The notes: generated by a model from the sequence alone, not told the origin. A DNA stretch of 64,000 nucleotides from Teichococcus rhizosphaerae (GCF_002631185.1 NZ_PDNU01000001.1:124001-188000), one strand, 5' to 3'; positions 48,050-58,948 are shown, counted from the stretch's first letter. Program-made: numbers and translations.

Positions 48050-49477
48050 TCAGCGCAGCCGCGTGACCAGGCCCGACCAGAAGCGGGCCAGGCTGCCAGC
48101 CGGTTGCGGCGTGGAGAAGGCAAGGGCGGCCTGCCGGGCGGCCTCCGCACGGGTGGCGGTGGGCAGCACGGCCTCGGCCAGGGCGGAAAGCGGCAGCTTC
48201 CGGCCCATCATCAGCCCGAGCGTGGCCGCGACCTCCGCCGCGCCATGCCCGACGATGCCGGCGCCGAGCAGGCGGCCCGCGCCATCCAGCACCAGCTTGA
48301 CCTGGCCTTCCGTCTCGCCCTCGGCGATGGCGCGGAGATTGCCGGAGAAGGGCTGCCGGGCCACCCGCACCGCGTGCCCGGCGGCCCGCGCCTCGGCCTC
48401 GGTCATGCCGAGCTGCGCCAGCTCCGGGGTGGTGTGGACGATGCGGGGCAGGGCGTCATGCTCCAGCCGCGCGGGCAGGCGGTGCAGCATGCCGCGCGCC
48501 ACCACCCGCGCATGCAGGGCGGCGGCATGGGCCTGGCCGCGCGGCCCGAGGCCCTCCGGGTCGGCCACGGCGCCGGCGGCCCAGACGCGGCGGTTGCCCG
48601 GGCTGCGCAGGTCCCGCCCCACCGCCACGCCGCGCGGCGTGGCCTCGATGCCGGCGGCGGCGAGGTCGAGCGCCGCCAGGCGCGGCGCGTGCCCCATGGC
48701 GAAGAACAGGTGCGAGCCCTGCACCAGCGCGCCGCTGTCCAGCCGCAGCGCGACGCCGTCCCCGGCGCGCTCGGCGTCCACCACCTGGGTGTTCTCCAGA
48801 ACCTCGACCCCATCCCGCCGCAGCGCCTCGCGCACCGGCAGGCGCATTTCGGCGTCCTCGTCCGCCAGGATGTTGGGGCGCAGCTCGATCAGCGTCACGC
48901 GGCAGCCGAGGCGGGCATGGGCCTGCGCCATCTCCGCCCCTGTCGCGCCGCCGCCCAGCACCAGCAGGTGGCGCGGCGCCTCCTCCAGATCGAGCAGCGT
49001 CTCGCCGGTCAGCCAGGGCAGGTTCACCAGCCCCGGCAGGTCCGGCACCAGCGGCGCGCGGCCAGTGGCGATGACGGCGCGGCGGAAGCCATAGGTGCGG
49101 CCGGCGGCCTCGATCCGGTCGGGCGCCACGAAATGCGCGCTGGCCCGCACCACCGTCACGCCCTGGGCCCGCAGCCGCTCCTCCGAGAATTGCGGCGCGG
49201 CCTGGGCGATGGCCTGCCGCACATGCGCCCGCACCGCCGGCCAGTCGACCGCGACATCCCGTGCTTCCACGCCCAGCCGGGCACCCCCGCGCAGCGCGGC
49301 GGCGCGGCGCGCCGCGGCCAGCAGCGCCTGGGTGGGCACGCAGCCCGTGTTCAGGCACGCCCCGCCCATGCGGTCGCGCTCGAACAGCACCACGCTGCGG
49401 CCGAGCGAGGCAGCGATGGCGGCCACCGAAAGGCCGGCGGCGCCGGCGCCGATGATCGCCACGTCATGGTCGGGCAT
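48050..49477 (-). CDS. Pyridine nucleotide-disulfide oxidoreductase (dihydrolipoamide dehydrogenase/mercuric reductase-like)
   Basis: A 475-residue FAD/NAD flavoprotein. The FAD motif is VAIIGAGAAGLSVAAIA, the redox-active disulfide is GGACLNTGCVPTQALL (C-x4-C), and the NAD motif is LLVLGGGATGAEMAQA. A dimerisation domain fills the C-terminal third. The CVPT sequence differs from the GCIPSK of lipoamide dehydrogenases. No N-terminal heavy-metal-associated domain is present, so mercuric reductase is not supported. It may be a soluble transhydrogenase or an uncharacterised reductase. A 14-bp direct repeat lies 16 bases upstream of the start. Confidence 0.8.
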   Translation of the reverse strand: MPDHDVAIIGAGAAGLSVAAIAASLGRSVVLFERDRMGGACLNTGCVPTQALLAAARRAAALRGGARLGVEARDVAVDWPAVRAHVRQAIAQAAPQFSEERLRAQGVTVVRASAHFVAPDRIEAAGRTYGFRRAVIATGRAPLVPDLPGLVNLPWLTGETLLDLEEAPRHLLVLGGGATGAEMAQAHARLGCRVTLIELRPNILADEDAEMRLPVREALRRDGVEVLENTQVVDAERAGDGVALRLDSGALVQGSHLFFAMGHAPRLAALDLAAAGIEATPRGVAVGRDLRSPGNRRVWAAGAVADPEGLGPRGQAHAAALHARVVARGMLHRLPARLEHDALPRIVHTTPELAQLGMTEAEARAAGHAVRVARQPFSGNLRAIAEGETEGQVKLVLDGAGRLLGAGIVGHGAAEVAATLGLMMGRKLPLSALAEAVLPTATRAEAARQAALAFSTPQPAGSLARFWSGLVTRLR

Positions 49478-49492
49478 GTCTGTTCTTGCTCC

Positions 49493-49520
49493 TCAGGCTC
49501 GTCAGGTCAGGCTCGTCAGG
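49493..49520 (-). repeat. 14-bp tandem duplication near the flavoprotein start
   Basis: TCAGGCTCGTCAGG occurs exactly twice in a row (49493-49506, 49507-49520) and sits 16-43 bases upstream of the flavoprotein start codon, next to its GAGGAG ribosome site. It could be a chance slippage duplication that affects leader length. Confidence 0.7.
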
Positions 49521-49767
49521 GGGCGCCGCACCGGGGCTGCTGCGCGAATCCGGCGCGGCGCGCCAGGATGCGTGGCCCGCGGCGTACCGCAAGCGCCCCA
49601 GGCCTGGCGAGGGCGGCCCGGCGAAGGTGACGCGGAGCGGCGCGAAACCTCCGGGAAGTGCCGGGAAGCCCCTGGACGGGGGCGGGGGATTGGGTATCGA
49701 GGCCATGCGGCGCCACAGATGGGGCCCGCCCCGGCCGGCCGGAAGGGCCGCCAGGAACCGAGAGCGG

Positions 49768-49796
49768 TTGACGGGACGCGATGCGCCTCCCTATAC
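49768..49796 (+). promoter_or_regulatory. rpmH promoter
   Basis: TTGACG (49768-49773) and CTATAC (49791-49796) are 17 bases apart, about 100 bases before the rpmH start. The CTATAC-type -10 is common in alphaproteobacteria. Confidence 0.6.
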
Positions 49797-49898
49797 GTCG
49801 CCACCTTCGCCGGCCGCCCCGCGGGACGTCCGGCCTGTGCCGCAGCGGTCCTGGGAAGGGCGGCGCGGATCTGACCCTGACCAGTGGAGTAGCGCGTC

Positions 49899-50033
49899 GT
49901 GAAGCGTACCTATCAGCCCTCGAAGCTCGTCCGGAAGCGCCGGCATGGTTTCCGCGCCCGCATGGAGACGGTGGGCGGCCGCAACGTGCTGGCCAACCGC
50001 CGCGCCAAGGGCCGCAAGAAGCTTTCTGCCTGA
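49899..50033 (+). CDS. rpmH: Ribosomal protein bL34
   Basis: A 44-residue, strongly basic ribosomal protein. It begins [18 protein letters not shown] and ends [12 protein letters not shown], with the conserved RARM segment. The start is a GTG at 49899-49901, because no ATG fits; GGAG lies about ten bases upstream. It heads the conserved order rpmH-rnpA-yidD-yidC. It is a large-subunit component of the 50S particle. Confidence 0.97.
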   Translation: MKRTYQPSKLVRKRRHGFRARMETVGGRNVLANRRAKGRKKLSA

Positions 50034-50062
50034 GCGGCGGCGCACCACGCGCAGCATAGCCC

Positions 50063-50404
50063 ATGGCCTCGCCGCCCCGACTCAAGCGGCGGCGCGAATT
50101 CCTTCGCGTCGCCGGCAAGGGTAGCCGCGCCGCAAGGCCGAGCCTGGTGTTGCAGGCCCTGCCGGGAACGGCGGGGCCGCTGCGCGTTGGCTTCACCGCC
50201 ACCAAGAAGCTGGGCAATGCCGTGGTGCGCAACCGCGCCAAGCGCCGCCTGCGGGAAGCCGCGCGGCTGATGCTGGGCCAGGACGCGCCGGAAGGGTGGA
50301 ACCTCGTGCTGATCGGGCGCGAGGGCACGGCCGGCCGGCGCTTCGAGCTGCTGCTGGCCGATCTGCGCGGCGCCCTGCGCCAGGCCGGTGTGCTGAAGCC
50401 ATGA
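50063..50404 (+). CDS. rnpA: Ribonuclease P protein component
   Basis: A 113-residue basic RNase P protein that helps the catalytic RNA mature tRNA 5' ends. The signature is [25 protein letters not shown] (residues about 42-66; RNR core RNRAKRRLR). The ATG at 50063 follows rpmH by 29 bases, and the stop overlaps yidD by four bases. The first residues, [16 protein letters not shown], are typical. Coupled order with rpmH and yidD supports the assignment. Confidence 0.95.
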   Translation: MASPPRLKRRREFLRVAGKGSRAARPSLVLQALPGTAGPLRVGFTATKKLGNAVVRNRAKRRLREAARLMLGQDAPEGWNLVLIGREGTAGRRFELLLADLRGALRQAGVLKP

Positions 50405-50733
50405 ACCGGCTGGCCGGCCACCGCCGCGCCAGCCCGGCCGCCTGGGTGCTGAAGGGCGCGGTGCGCACCTACCAGCTCACCCTGCGGGGCGTGATTGGCA
50501 GCCATTGCCGGTTCTACCCGCATTGCAGCGCCTATGCGATCGAGGCGCTGGACACGCACGGCGCGGCGCGCGGCAGCTGGCTTGCCGCGCGGCGCATCCT
50601 GCGCTGCCACCCCTGGCACCCGGGCGGCTACGACCCGGTTCCGGCGGCGGCCCTGGATGCAACCGAGCCGGCGCCGGACGCGGCGCCACCCCCATGCCCG
50701 CCGCCCCGCGCGGTGGCCCACACCAAGGCCTGA
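50401..50733 (+). CDS. yidD: Membrane protein insertion efficiency factor YidD
   Basis: A 110-residue small protein. The central signature [19 protein letters not shown] and [17 protein letters not shown] (Cys and His conserved) defines the family. It assists YidC-dependent insertion at the inner membrane. The C-terminal 25 residues are Pro/Ala-rich and longer than in E. coli (85 aa). The ATG at 50401 overlaps the rnpA stop (ATGA), and the gene precedes yidC by 13 bases. Confidence 0.94.
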   Translation: MNRLAGHRRASPAAWVLKGAVRTYQLTLRGVIGSHCRFYPHCSAYAIEALDTHGAARGSWLAARRILRCHPWHPGGYDPVPAAALDATEPAPDAAPPPCPPPRAVAHTKA

Positions 50734-50746
50734 CGGCACGGATCCG

Positions 50747-52507
50747 ATGGACCAGAAGCGACTTTTCGCGGCGATTGCGATTTCGATCGGCATCCTGCTC
50801 GCCTTCGATCTCTGGAAGCGCGAGACAACGCCGCCTCCCGCCGACGCCCCGGCGGCGGTGACGCAGCAGGCGCCGGCCTCGTCCTCCGCCGTGCCCGTGG
50901 CGCCCAGCGCCCCTGGCAGCGTGGACGCGCGGGTGGCCGCCCAGGCCAACCGCCCGGCCCCCGAGCGGCTGAAGGTCGAGAGCCCGCGGCTTGCCGGCAG
51001 CTTGCTGCTGCGCGGCGCCCGGCTCGACGACCTGGTGCTGAAGGACTACCGCGAGACGGTGGCCCCTGGCTCGCCGCTGGTGCGCATGTTCGCGCCGCGC
51101 GAGGAGCTGCAGCCCTACTTTGCCCAGTGGGGCTGGTCGGCCGCCGATGGCCGCACCCGCGTGCCGGATGGCGAGACGGACTGGACCGCCAGCGGCGGCC
51201 CCCTCGGCCCCGACAGCCCGGTGACGCTTTCCTGGGACAACGGCCAGGGCCAGACCTTCCAGATCGTGCTGAGCCTGGACCGGAACTTCATGTTCCAGGC
51301 CGAGCAGCGCGTGGTGAACGGCGGCGCCGAGCCGGTCCAGGTGCTGCCCTGGGTGCGCGTGCGCCGCGAGACGACGCCGGCCACCGCCGGCTACTACATC
51401 CTGCATGAGGGCTTCGTGGGCGTGCTGAACGGCCGCCTGAACGAGCAGACCTACTCCTCCGCCAAGGACGACGCGACGCGCGGCGTGGCGCTGGAACAGG
51501 AGACGACCGGCGGCTGGGCCGGCTTCACCGACAAGTACTGGCTTTCCGCCATCGCGCCGGTGGACACGGCGCAGCCGATGCGCGCCACCTGGCGGCACGT
51601 GGCCGAGGCCGGGCAGGACCGCTGGCAGGTCGATTTCTCGACGCCCGCGCCGCTTTCGGTGGCGCCCGGCGCCACGGCGAGCCTCGGCAGCCGCGTCTTC
51701 GCCGGCGCCAAGGAAGTGCACCTGCTGGATGCCTACCAGGACAACCTGGGCATCACGAACTTCGACAAGGCGATCGACTTCGGCTGGTTCTACTTCATGA
51801 CCAAGCCGTTCTTCTACGCGCTGGACTTCCTGTTCCGCCTGTTCGGCAATTTCGGCATCGCCATCCTGGTCTTCACCGTGGCGCTGAAGCTGCTCTTCTT
51901 CCCGCTGGCCAACAAGGCCTACAAGTCCATGGCGCGGATGAAGGTGCTCACGCCGAAGATGACGGAGATCCGCGAGCGCTATAAGGACGACCCGGCCAAG
52001 GCGCAGCAGGAGATGATGGCGCTGTACCGGACGGAGAAGGTGAACCCCGCCTCCGGCTGCCTGCCCATCCTGATCCAGATCCCGGTGTTCTTCGCGCTCT
52101 ACAAGGTGCTGTTCGTCACCATCGAGATGCGGCACGCGCCGTTCTTCGGCTGGATCCGCGACCTTTCGGCGCCCGATCCCACCAACCTGTTCAACCTGTT
52201 CGGGCTGATCCCGTGGGACCCGCCGGCGATGCTGCACATGCCGGTCTGGGCGATCATCATGGGCATCACGATGTTCGTGCAGCAGAAGCTGAACCCGACG
52301 CCGCCGGACCCGATCCAGGCCAAGATCTTCACCTGGATGCCGGTGATCTTCACCTTCATGCTGGCGAGCTTCCCGGCCGGCCTGGTGATCTACTGGTCGT
52401 GGAACAACCTGCTCTCGGTGGCCCAGCAGTGGTACATCATGCGGCATGAGCGGGCGGCCCGGCGCCAGGAGAAGGCGCTCTCCAAGACCGCCAAGGCCAA
52501 GGGATGA
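50747..52507 (+). CDS. yidC: Membrane protein insertase YidC
   Basis: A 586-residue inner-membrane insertase. The N-terminal anchor is RLFAAIAISIGILLAFDLW (about residues 5-23), followed by a large periplasmic P1 domain. The conserved insertase domain begins near residue 360 with NFGIAILVFTVALKLLFFPL, MKVLTPKMTEIRERYKDD and NPASGCLPILIQIPVFFALY, and ends with a basic tail (RQEKALSKTAKAKG). It inserts respiratory and other membrane proteins with or without Sec. The ATG at 50747 gives the usual start. The stop overlaps engB by four bases. Confidence 0.96.
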   Translation: MDQKRLFAAIAISIGILLAFDLWKRETTPPPADAPAAVTQQAPASSSAVPVAPSAPGSVDARVAAQANRPAPERLKVESPRLAGSLLLRGARLDDLVLKDYRETVAPGSPLVRMFAPREELQPYFAQWGWSAADGRTRVPDGETDWTASGGPLGPDSPVTLSWDNGQGQTFQIVLSLDRNFMFQAEQRVVNGGAEPVQVLPWVRVRRETTPATAGYYILHEGFVGVLNGRLNEQTYSSAKDDATRGVALEQETTGGWAGFTDKYWLSAIAPVDTAQPMRATWRHVAEAGQDRWQVDFSTPAPLSVAPGATASLGSRVFAGAKEVHLLDAYQDNLGITNFDKAIDFGWFYFMTKPFFYALDFLFRLFGNFGIAILVFTVALKLLFFPLANKAYKSMARMKVLTPKMTEIRERYKDDPAKAQQEMMALYRTEKVNPASGCLPILIQIPVFFALYKVLFVTIEMRHAPFFGWIRDLSAPDPTNLFNLFGLIPWDPPAMLHMPVWAIIMGITMFVQQKLNPTPPDPIQAKIFTWMPVIFTFMLASFPAGLVIYWSWNNLLSVAQQWYIMRHERAARRQEKALSKTAKAKG

Positions 52508-53169
52508 GGCCCGGGCTCCTGGAGGCGCGCGACGAAGAGGAGCGCGCCGCCCTGATCGAGGAGGGGCGGCTGCTGTTCTGCCGCCCCTGCGCGTTCTTCT
52601 ACGCCTCGCAGCGGCTCGACCAGCTTCCCGAGCCGCGCCTGCCGGAGGTGGCCTTCTGCGGCCGCTCCAACGTGGGCAAGTCCAGCCTGGTGAACGCGCT
52701 GACCGGGCAGAACAGCCTGGCGCGCGTGTCCGGCACGCCCGGCCGCACCAAGCAGCTCAACTTCTTCGACCTCGGCGGCCGCCTCGCGCTGGTGGACATG
52801 CCGGGCTATGGCTACGCCCAGGCCTCCAAGAGCGTGAAGGAGGACTGGCAGGGGCTGATGTTCGACTACCTGCGCGGCCGGCCCAACCTGCGCCGCGTGG
52901 TGCTGCTGCTCGATGCCCGCATCGAGACCAAGGCCTCCGACCGGGCGGCGATGGAGCTGCTGACCGAGGCGGCCGTCACCTTCCAGATCGTGCTGACCAA
53001 GGCGGACAGCGCCAAGCCCTACTGGCTGAAGCAGCGCCAGGAGGAGGCGGCGGCGCTGGTGAAGCAGCACACCGCCGCGCACCCGCTGGTCATCACCACC
53101 AGCAGCGAGACGGGGCTCGGCATTCCCGAGCTGCGCGCCGAGCTGGCGGCGCTGGCGGAGCCCGCCTGA
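52504..53169 (+). CDS. engB: Ribosome biogenesis GTPase EngB/YsxC
   Basis: A 221-residue TRAFAC GTPase. G1 is GRSNVGKS (residues 53-60), switch II G3 is VDMPGYGYAQ, G4 is LTKAD, and the C-terminal G5 region is ITTSSETGLG. It helps assemble the large ribosomal subunit. It overlaps yidC by four bases, a typical alphaproteobacterial order, and argB follows 92 bases later behind its own promoter-like element. Confidence 0.94.
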   Translation: MRPGLLEARDEEERAALIEEGRLLFCRPCAFFYASQRLDQLPEPRLPEVAFCGRSNVGKSSLVNALTGQNSLARVSGTPGRTKQLNFFDLGGRLALVDMPGYGYAQASKSVKEDWQGLMFDYLRGRPNLRRVVLLLDARIETKASDRAAMELLTEAAVTFQIVLTKADSAKPYWLKQRQEEAAALVKQHTAAHPLVITTSSETGLGIPELRAELAALAEPA

Positions 53170-53200
53170 GGACCGGGGAGCGGGGGCGGGCCGCCGCCCC

Positions 53201-53229
53201 TTGACCCTCCGGCCGTGCTTCCGTAAGGC
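53201..53229 (+). promoter_or_regulatory. Putative argB promoter
   Basis: TTGACC (53201-53206) and TAAGGC (53224-53229) are 17 bases apart, 33 bases upstream of argB. The -10 match is modest. Confidence 0.45.
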
Positions 53230-53261
53230 GGGCCACCCACGGGACCGGACGAGCCAAGGCC

Positions 53262-54146
53262 ATGACCGAAGAAGCGCGCAGCCAGATGGAACTCCTCGCG
53301 GAGGCGCTGCCGCTGCTGAAGCGATATGACGACCAGACCATCGTGGTGAAGTATGGCGGCCACGCCATGGGCGAGACCGCGGCGGCGGACCGCTTCGGCC
53401 GCGACATCGCGCTGCTGGAGCAGGTCGGCGTCAACCCGGTGGTGGTGCATGGCGGCGGGCCGCAGATCAACGCCATGCTGAAGCGGCTGAACGTGCAGTC
53501 CGAGTTCGTCAACGGCCTGCGCGTGACCGACGCCAATGTGGTGGACGTGGTCGAGATGGTGCTCTCGGGCACCGTCAACAAGCAGGTGGCGGACTGCATC
53601 ACCCGCGCCGGCGCCATGGCCGTCGGCATCTCCGGCAAGGATGGCGGGCTGATCCGCGCCCGCAAGCTGACCCGCACCTACATCGACCCCGAGAGCAACA
53701 TCGAGAAGGTGCTCGACCTCGGCTTCGTCGGCGAGCCCGAGCATGTGGACCCGCATGTGCTGGAGCTGCTGATCGGCGCGCAAATCGTGCCCGTGGTGGC
53801 ACCAGTGGGCGTGGGGGCGGATGGCCAGACCTACAACATCAACGCGGACACGGCGGCCGGCGCCATCGCCGGGGCGCTGAATGCCTCCCGCCTGCTGATG
53901 CTGACCGACGTGGCCGGGGTGCTGGACGAGAACAAGAAGCTGATCCCCGAGATGACGGTGGCCGAGGCCCGCGCCGGCATCGCCGCCGGCTGGATCTCGG
54001 GCGGCATGATCCCGAAGATCGAGACCTGCATCTACGCCATCGAGAAGGGCGTGAAGGGCGCGGTGATCGTCGATGGCCGCGTGCCGCACGCGGTGCTGAT
54101 CGAGCTGTTCACCGAGGGCGGCGCCGGCACCCTGATCCGCCCCTGA
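53262..54146 (+). CDS. argB: Acetylglutamate kinase
   Basis: A 294-residue amino acid kinase catalysing the second step of arginine synthesis. The N-terminal glycine-rich loop is [11 protein letters not shown] (residues about 27-37), the substrate loop is [13 protein letters not shown], and ATP-binding [10 protein letters not shown] is near the C-terminus. Further signatures are [18 protein letters not shown] and [17 protein letters not shown]. It begins with an extended N-terminal helix ([19 protein letters not shown]), as in arginine-inhibited, hexameric enzymes; regulation by arginine is an inference from that helix. Confidence 0.95.
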   Translation: MTEEARSQMELLAEALPLLKRYDDQTIVVKYGGHAMGETAAADRFGRDIALLEQVGVNPVVVHGGGPQINAMLKRLNVQSEFVNGLRVTDANVVDVVEMVLSGTVNKQVADCITRAGAMAVGISGKDGGLIRARKLTRTYIDPESNIEKVLDLGFVGEPEHVDPHVLELLIGAQIVPVVAPVGVGADGQTYNINADTAAGAIAGALNASRLLMLTDVAGVLDENKKLIPEMTVAEARAGIAAGWISGGMIPKIETCIYAIEKGVKGAVIVDGRVPHAVLIELFTEGGAGTLIRP

Positions 54147-54200
54147 TCGCTCCGCCGGGCCCGCGCCCGGCGCGGCGGCGGCGCCCTGCCCGCGCCGCCG

Positions 54201-54229
54201 TTGACAGGATGGGAAGGCCCCCCGATACC
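54201..54229 (+). promoter_or_regulatory. dapD promoter
   Basis: A perfect TTGACA (54201-54206) and GATACC (54224-54229) are 17 bases apart, 47 bases upstream of dapD. It starts the lysine-pathway pair dapD-dapE. Confidence 0.6.
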
Positions 54230-54275
54230 GGCCGTGACATTCTGCTGATGCGCCGACCGACCGGGGTGACCGACC

Positions 54276-55103
54276 ATGGACCTTGCCGCCACCATTGCCG
54301 CGCTCTGGGAGCGCCGCGCCGAGCTTTCCCCCGCCACGAAGGGGGCGGAGCGCGAGGCGATCGAAGCCGCGCTGGCGCTGCTGGATTCCGGCCAGGCGCG
54401 CGTGGCCGAGCCGGACGGGCAGGGTGGCTGGCGCGTCAACCAGTGGCTGAAGCAGGCCGTGCTGCTCTCCTTCCGCCTGGAGGACAGCGCGCCGATGGGC
54501 GTCGGCATGACCGCCTATGACAAGGTGCCGCTGAAGTTCCAGGGCTGGGGAGACAACCAGTTCCGCGCCGCCGGCTTCCGTGCCGTGCCGGGCGCGGTGG
54601 TGCGCCGCTCCGCCTTCATCGGCAAGGGCGTGGTGCTGATGCCCTCCTTCGTCAATCTCGGCGCCTATGTGGACGAGAACACGATGGTGGACACCTGGGC
54701 CACCATCGGCTCCTGCGCCCAGATCGGCAAGAACTGCCACATCTCGGGCGGTGCCGGCATCGGCGGCGTGCTGGAGCCGCTGCAGGCCAACCCGGTGGTG
54801 ATCGGCGACAACTGCTTCGTCGGCGCCCGCTCCGAGGTGGCCGAGGGCGTCATCGTGGGCGAGGGGAGCGTGCTCTCCATGGGCGTGTTCCTGGGCGCTT
54901 CCACCAGGATCGTCGACCGTGCCACGGGCGAGGTGTTCATGGGCCATGTGCCGCCCTATTCGGTGGTGGTGCCGGGCAGCCTGCCGGGCAAGCCGCTCCC
55001 CGACGGCACGCCGGGCCCCAGCCTCTACTGCGCCGTGATCGTCAAGCGCGTGGACGCGCAGACGCGCAGCAAGACCTCCATCAACGAGCTGCTGCGCGAC
55101 TGA
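54276..55103 (+). CDS. dapD: Tetrahydrodipicolinate N-succinyltransferase
   Basis: A 275-residue left-handed beta-helix acyltransferase in the succinylase branch of lysine/diaminopimelate synthesis. The N-terminal helical part is followed by hexapeptide repeats such as [20 protein letters not shown] and [20 protein letters not shown], with the family signature [20 protein letters not shown]. The C-terminal [11 protein letters not shown] ends the coil. It makes N-succinyl-2-amino-6-oxopimelate. dapE follows after eight bases, so both act in one operon. Confidence 0.96.
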   Translation: MDLAATIAALWERRAELSPATKGAEREAIEAALALLDSGQARVAEPDGQGGWRVNQWLKQAVLLSFRLEDSAPMGVGMTAYDKVPLKFQGWGDNQFRAAGFRAVPGAVVRRSAFIGKGVVLMPSFVNLGAYVDENTMVDTWATIGSCAQIGKNCHISGGAGIGGVLEPLQANPVVIGDNCFVGARSEVAEGVIVGEGSVLSMGVFLGASTRIVDRATGEVFMGHVPPYSVVVPGSLPGKPLPDGTPGPSLYCAVIVKRVDAQTRSKTSINELLRD

Positions 55104-55111
55104 GCCGCCCC

Positions 55112-56263
55112 ATGGACCCGCTCCCCCTCCTGCAGGACCTGATCTGCTGCCCCAGCGTCACGCCGGCGGAGGGTGGGGCGCTCAGGGTGCTGGAGGCGGT
55201 GCTCACGCCGCTGGGCTTCACCTGCACCCGGCTGCGCTTCGGCCCCAAGGAGGGGGAGGAGGGCGAGGCGGTGGAGAACCTCTTCGCCCGCCGCGGCACA
55301 GGCGCGCCGCATCTCTGCTTCGCCGGCCACACCGACGTGGTGCCGCCGGGCGACCCCGCGCTCTGGACCGCCGACCCCTTCGGCGCCGAGCTGCGCGGCG
55401 GGCTGGTGATGGGCCGGGGCGCCACCGACATGAAGGGCGGCATCGCCGCCTGGATCGCCGCCATCGCCAGCCTGCCGCGCGACCTGCCGGGCAGCCTGTC
55501 CCTGCTGATCACCGGGGACGAGGAGGGGCCCGCCACCTACGGCACGGTGAAGGTGCTGGAATGGATGGCGGCGCACGGCCACACGCCGGACATGTGCCTG
55601 GTGGGCGAGCCCACCAGCCGCGCCGTGCTGGGCGACACCATCAAGATCGGCCGGCGCGGCAGCATGAACGCCGCCATCACCGTGCAGGGCGTGCAGGGCC
55701 ACAGCGCCTATCCGCAGCGCGCCGACAACCCGGTCCACCGCCTGGTGCGGGTGCTGCACCGGCTGACGGCGCGGCCGCTGGACGAGGGCAGCGCGTGGTT
55801 CGAGCCCTCCACCCTGCAGGTCACCAGCGTCGATGTCGGCAACCCAGCCACCAACGTCATCCCCGGCACGGCACAGGCGCGGCTGAACATCCGCTTCAAC
55901 GACCATCACAGCAGCGCCTCGCTCACCGCCCTGCTGCACGCGGCCCTGCGTGCCGAGGAGGCGCGCTACCGCCTCGAGGTTTCCTGCTCCGGCGAGAGCT
56001 TCCTGACCAAGCCCGGCCCCTTCGTCGCCGCGCTGGCGGCCGCCGTGCGGCGGGAGGCCGGCGTGGAGCCGAAGCTCGACACGGGGGGCGGCACCTCGGA
56101 TGCGCGCTTCGTCGCCCACTACTGCCCGGTGGCCGAGCTGGGCGCGGTCGGCACCACCATGCACAAGGCGGACGAATCGACGCCGGTCGAGGAGCTGCGC
56201 CGCCTGTCCCGCCTCTACGCGGCGGTGATCCGCGCCCAGCTCGGCCTGGAGCCTGCCGCCTGA
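55112..56263 (+). CDS. dapE: Succinyl-diaminopimelate desuccinylase
   Basis: A 383-residue M20 zinc amidase that releases succinate from N-succinyl-LL-diaminopimelate. Ligands in order are CFAGHTDVVPPGD, GRGATDMKGGIA, LITGDEEGPA (catalytic Glu), LVGEPTS and the C-terminal GTTMHKADEST. The dimerisation lid region lies between. It follows dapD by eight bases. The downstream membrane protein begins just after the stop and may be co-transcribed. Confidence 0.95.
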   Translation: MDPLPLLQDLICCPSVTPAEGGALRVLEAVLTPLGFTCTRLRFGPKEGEEGEAVENLFARRGTGAPHLCFAGHTDVVPPGDPALWTADPFGAELRGGLVMGRGATDMKGGIAAWIAAIASLPRDLPGSLSLLITGDEEGPATYGTVKVLEWMAAHGHTPDMCLVGEPTSRAVLGDTIKIGRRGSMNAAITVQGVQGHSAYPQRADNPVHRLVRVLHRLTARPLDEGSAWFEPSTLQVTSVDVGNPATNVIPGTAQARLNIRFNDHHSSASLTALLHAALRAEEARYRLEVSCSGESFLTKPGPFVAALAAAVRREAGVEPKLDTGGGTSDARFVAHYCPVAELGAVGTTMHKADESTPVEELRRLSRLYAAVIRAQLGLEPAA

Positions 56264-56286
56264 CGCCCGGCCAGCGCCTTGGCGAG

Positions 56287-56829
56287 ATGCTGTGCGGCCT
56301 GCGCGGGGCGCTGGAACTGGCGCGTGGCCGCCCCGCGGGCCTGCGCTGGTTCCCCACCACGCCCGAGGGCGCCCTGCGCTCCTTCTGGGCGGCGGCGCTG
56401 TGTGTGCCGGTGTTCCTGCTGCTGCGGCTGCTGCTGGAGCCGCTGATGCTGCTGACCCCGCGCGGAGTGGCGGCGGAGGGCATCGGCTATGTCGCGGGCT
56501 GGGCCGCCTATGCGCTGGCCTCGCGGCACGTGGCGCGGCTGCTGGGGCGCGGCGGCGACTGGCCGCGCTTCATCGCGGCCTGGAACTGGGCCACGGCGCT
56601 GCAATACGGCGCGGTGCTGTTCCTCAGCCTGATTGCCCTGCCCTTGCCGGAGCCGGTGCAGGACCTGCTGAGCCTCGGCATCATCGGCTACACGCTATGG
56701 TTGGAGTGGTTCGTGGCGCGGCATGCGCTGCGCCTGCCCGTCCTGCCCGCCGCCTCGTTGGTTTTGCTCGATTTATTCCTGAGCCTCTTCCTGACCAGCG
56801 TGATCATGGGGCTTTCGCGCGGCGGATGA
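56287..56829 (+). CDS. Hypothetical integral membrane protein
   Basis: A 180-residue protein with about four to five hydrophobic segments: FWAAALCVPVFLLLRLLLEP, GYVAGWAAYALASRHVARLL, YGAVLFLSLIALPLPEP and LPVLPAASLVLLDLFLSLFL. It is separated from dapE by 23 bases, so it is probably in the dap operon. I recognise no domain. The ATG at 56287 is chosen as the first good start after the dapE stop; a slightly different start is possible. A 283-base leader region precedes the next gene, pleD. Confidence 0.7.
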   Translation: MLCGLRGALELARGRPAGLRWFPTTPEGALRSFWAAALCVPVFLLLRLLLEPLMLLTPRGVAAEGIGYVAGWAAYALASRHVARLLGRGGDWPRFIAAWNWATALQYGAVLFLSLIALPLPEPVQDLLSLGIIGYTLWLEWFVARHALRLPVLPAASLVLLDLFLSLFLTSVIMGLSRGG

Positions 56830-57112
56830 AGCCCAGTGGTTGTGCCAGCCCCTCGACAATGCTCGCAGCCGCGCCGGGCTGTGCTATACCGCCCCTGATG
56901 AGTCCCGATGGGCGGGAACCGGGCCGGCGGGCCTGTGTTCCGGAAGCGGGGCTTGATGGCGGCGGTGCCCTGGCCGGCAGGGCGGCGGCGCACGGATGGT
57001 TTGAGCAGAGGTGATGGGGCGGGCGCCGAGGCGGCGGGAAACGGAGCGGTAAACCCGCTACCGCTATCCTGCCGGCAGGCCCTCCTCATCGGCGCGCGGA
57101 GAAAGAGGCGGC

Positions 57113-58495
<1,383 letters not shown>

Positions 58496-58540
58496 ACGGG
58501 GCTTCCCGGACCCGGCTCCGGCGCTATCTTCGCCCAATGG

Positions 58541-58575
58541 AAAAGGCCGCGTCCCGGGTGGGGAAGCGGCCTTTT
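58541..58575. terminator. Bidirectional intrinsic terminator (pleD/rpmG)
   Basis: AAAAGGCCGC (58541-58550) pairs with GCGGCCTTTT (58566-58575), with A and T runs on the respective sides. It can end both convergent transcripts. Confidence 0.85.
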
Positions 58576-58630
58576 TCCTGAACCCTCGGCGGCGTGGCCC
58601 CGGGCGGCTGTAGCCCGGGACGCTGCGGGA

Positions 58631-58798
58631 TTACTTGATCTTGGACTCGCGGAACGCGACGTGCTTGCGGGCGACGGGGTCGTACTTCCGCATTTCCATC
58701 TTGCCCGTCGTGTTGCGGGTGTTCTTCTTGGTCACATAGAAGTAGCCGGTGTCAGCGGTGCTGACGAGCTTGATCAGGATGGTGTTCGACTTGGCCAT
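58631..58798 (-). CDS. rpmG: Ribosomal protein bL33
   Basis: A 55-residue basic protein of the large ribosomal subunit. It starts [20 protein letters not shown] and ends [16 protein letters not shown], with the family-specific [14 protein letters not shown]. It is the cysteine-free form, so it lacks the zinc ribbon of some L33 paralogues. The ATG is at 58796-58798. It lies downstream of the S41 protease and is convergent with pleD across the terminator. Confidence 0.97.
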   Translation of the reverse strand: MAKSNTILIKLVSTADTGYFYVTKKNTRNTTGKMEMRKYDPVARKHVAFRESKIK

Positions 58799-58948
58799 GA
58801 CGATCTTCCGTGGGCGCGGGGCGCACCGCTAGCAGGGGCGCCATCCGCCGGGCGGCACGTGGCCGCGCGCCCGGGTGCGACGCGAGAGGCCGCAACCTAG
58901 CCATCTGGCCGCTCCAGTCAAGAGGAAGGTGGGATTCGGCCCGCCTTC

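Larger units (their letters stand above)
49478..49898. other. 421-base divergent region upstream of rpmH
   Basis: The right half carries the rpmH promoter (49768-49796) and a leader of about 95 bases. The left end holds two tandem copies of a 14-base sequence (49493-49520) next to the flavoprotein start. The middle, about 49521-49760, is GC-rich with no convincing gene. dnaA and other origin features are not visible. Confidence 0.6.

Noticed and set aside
56895-56919. Hammerhead-ribozyme-like core CTGATGA ... GGGAA in the pleD leader
   Set aside because: The GAA is followed by C instead of the required A, the stem II pairing is poor, and a simple competing hairpin (CCGCCC/GGGCGG) uses the same bases.
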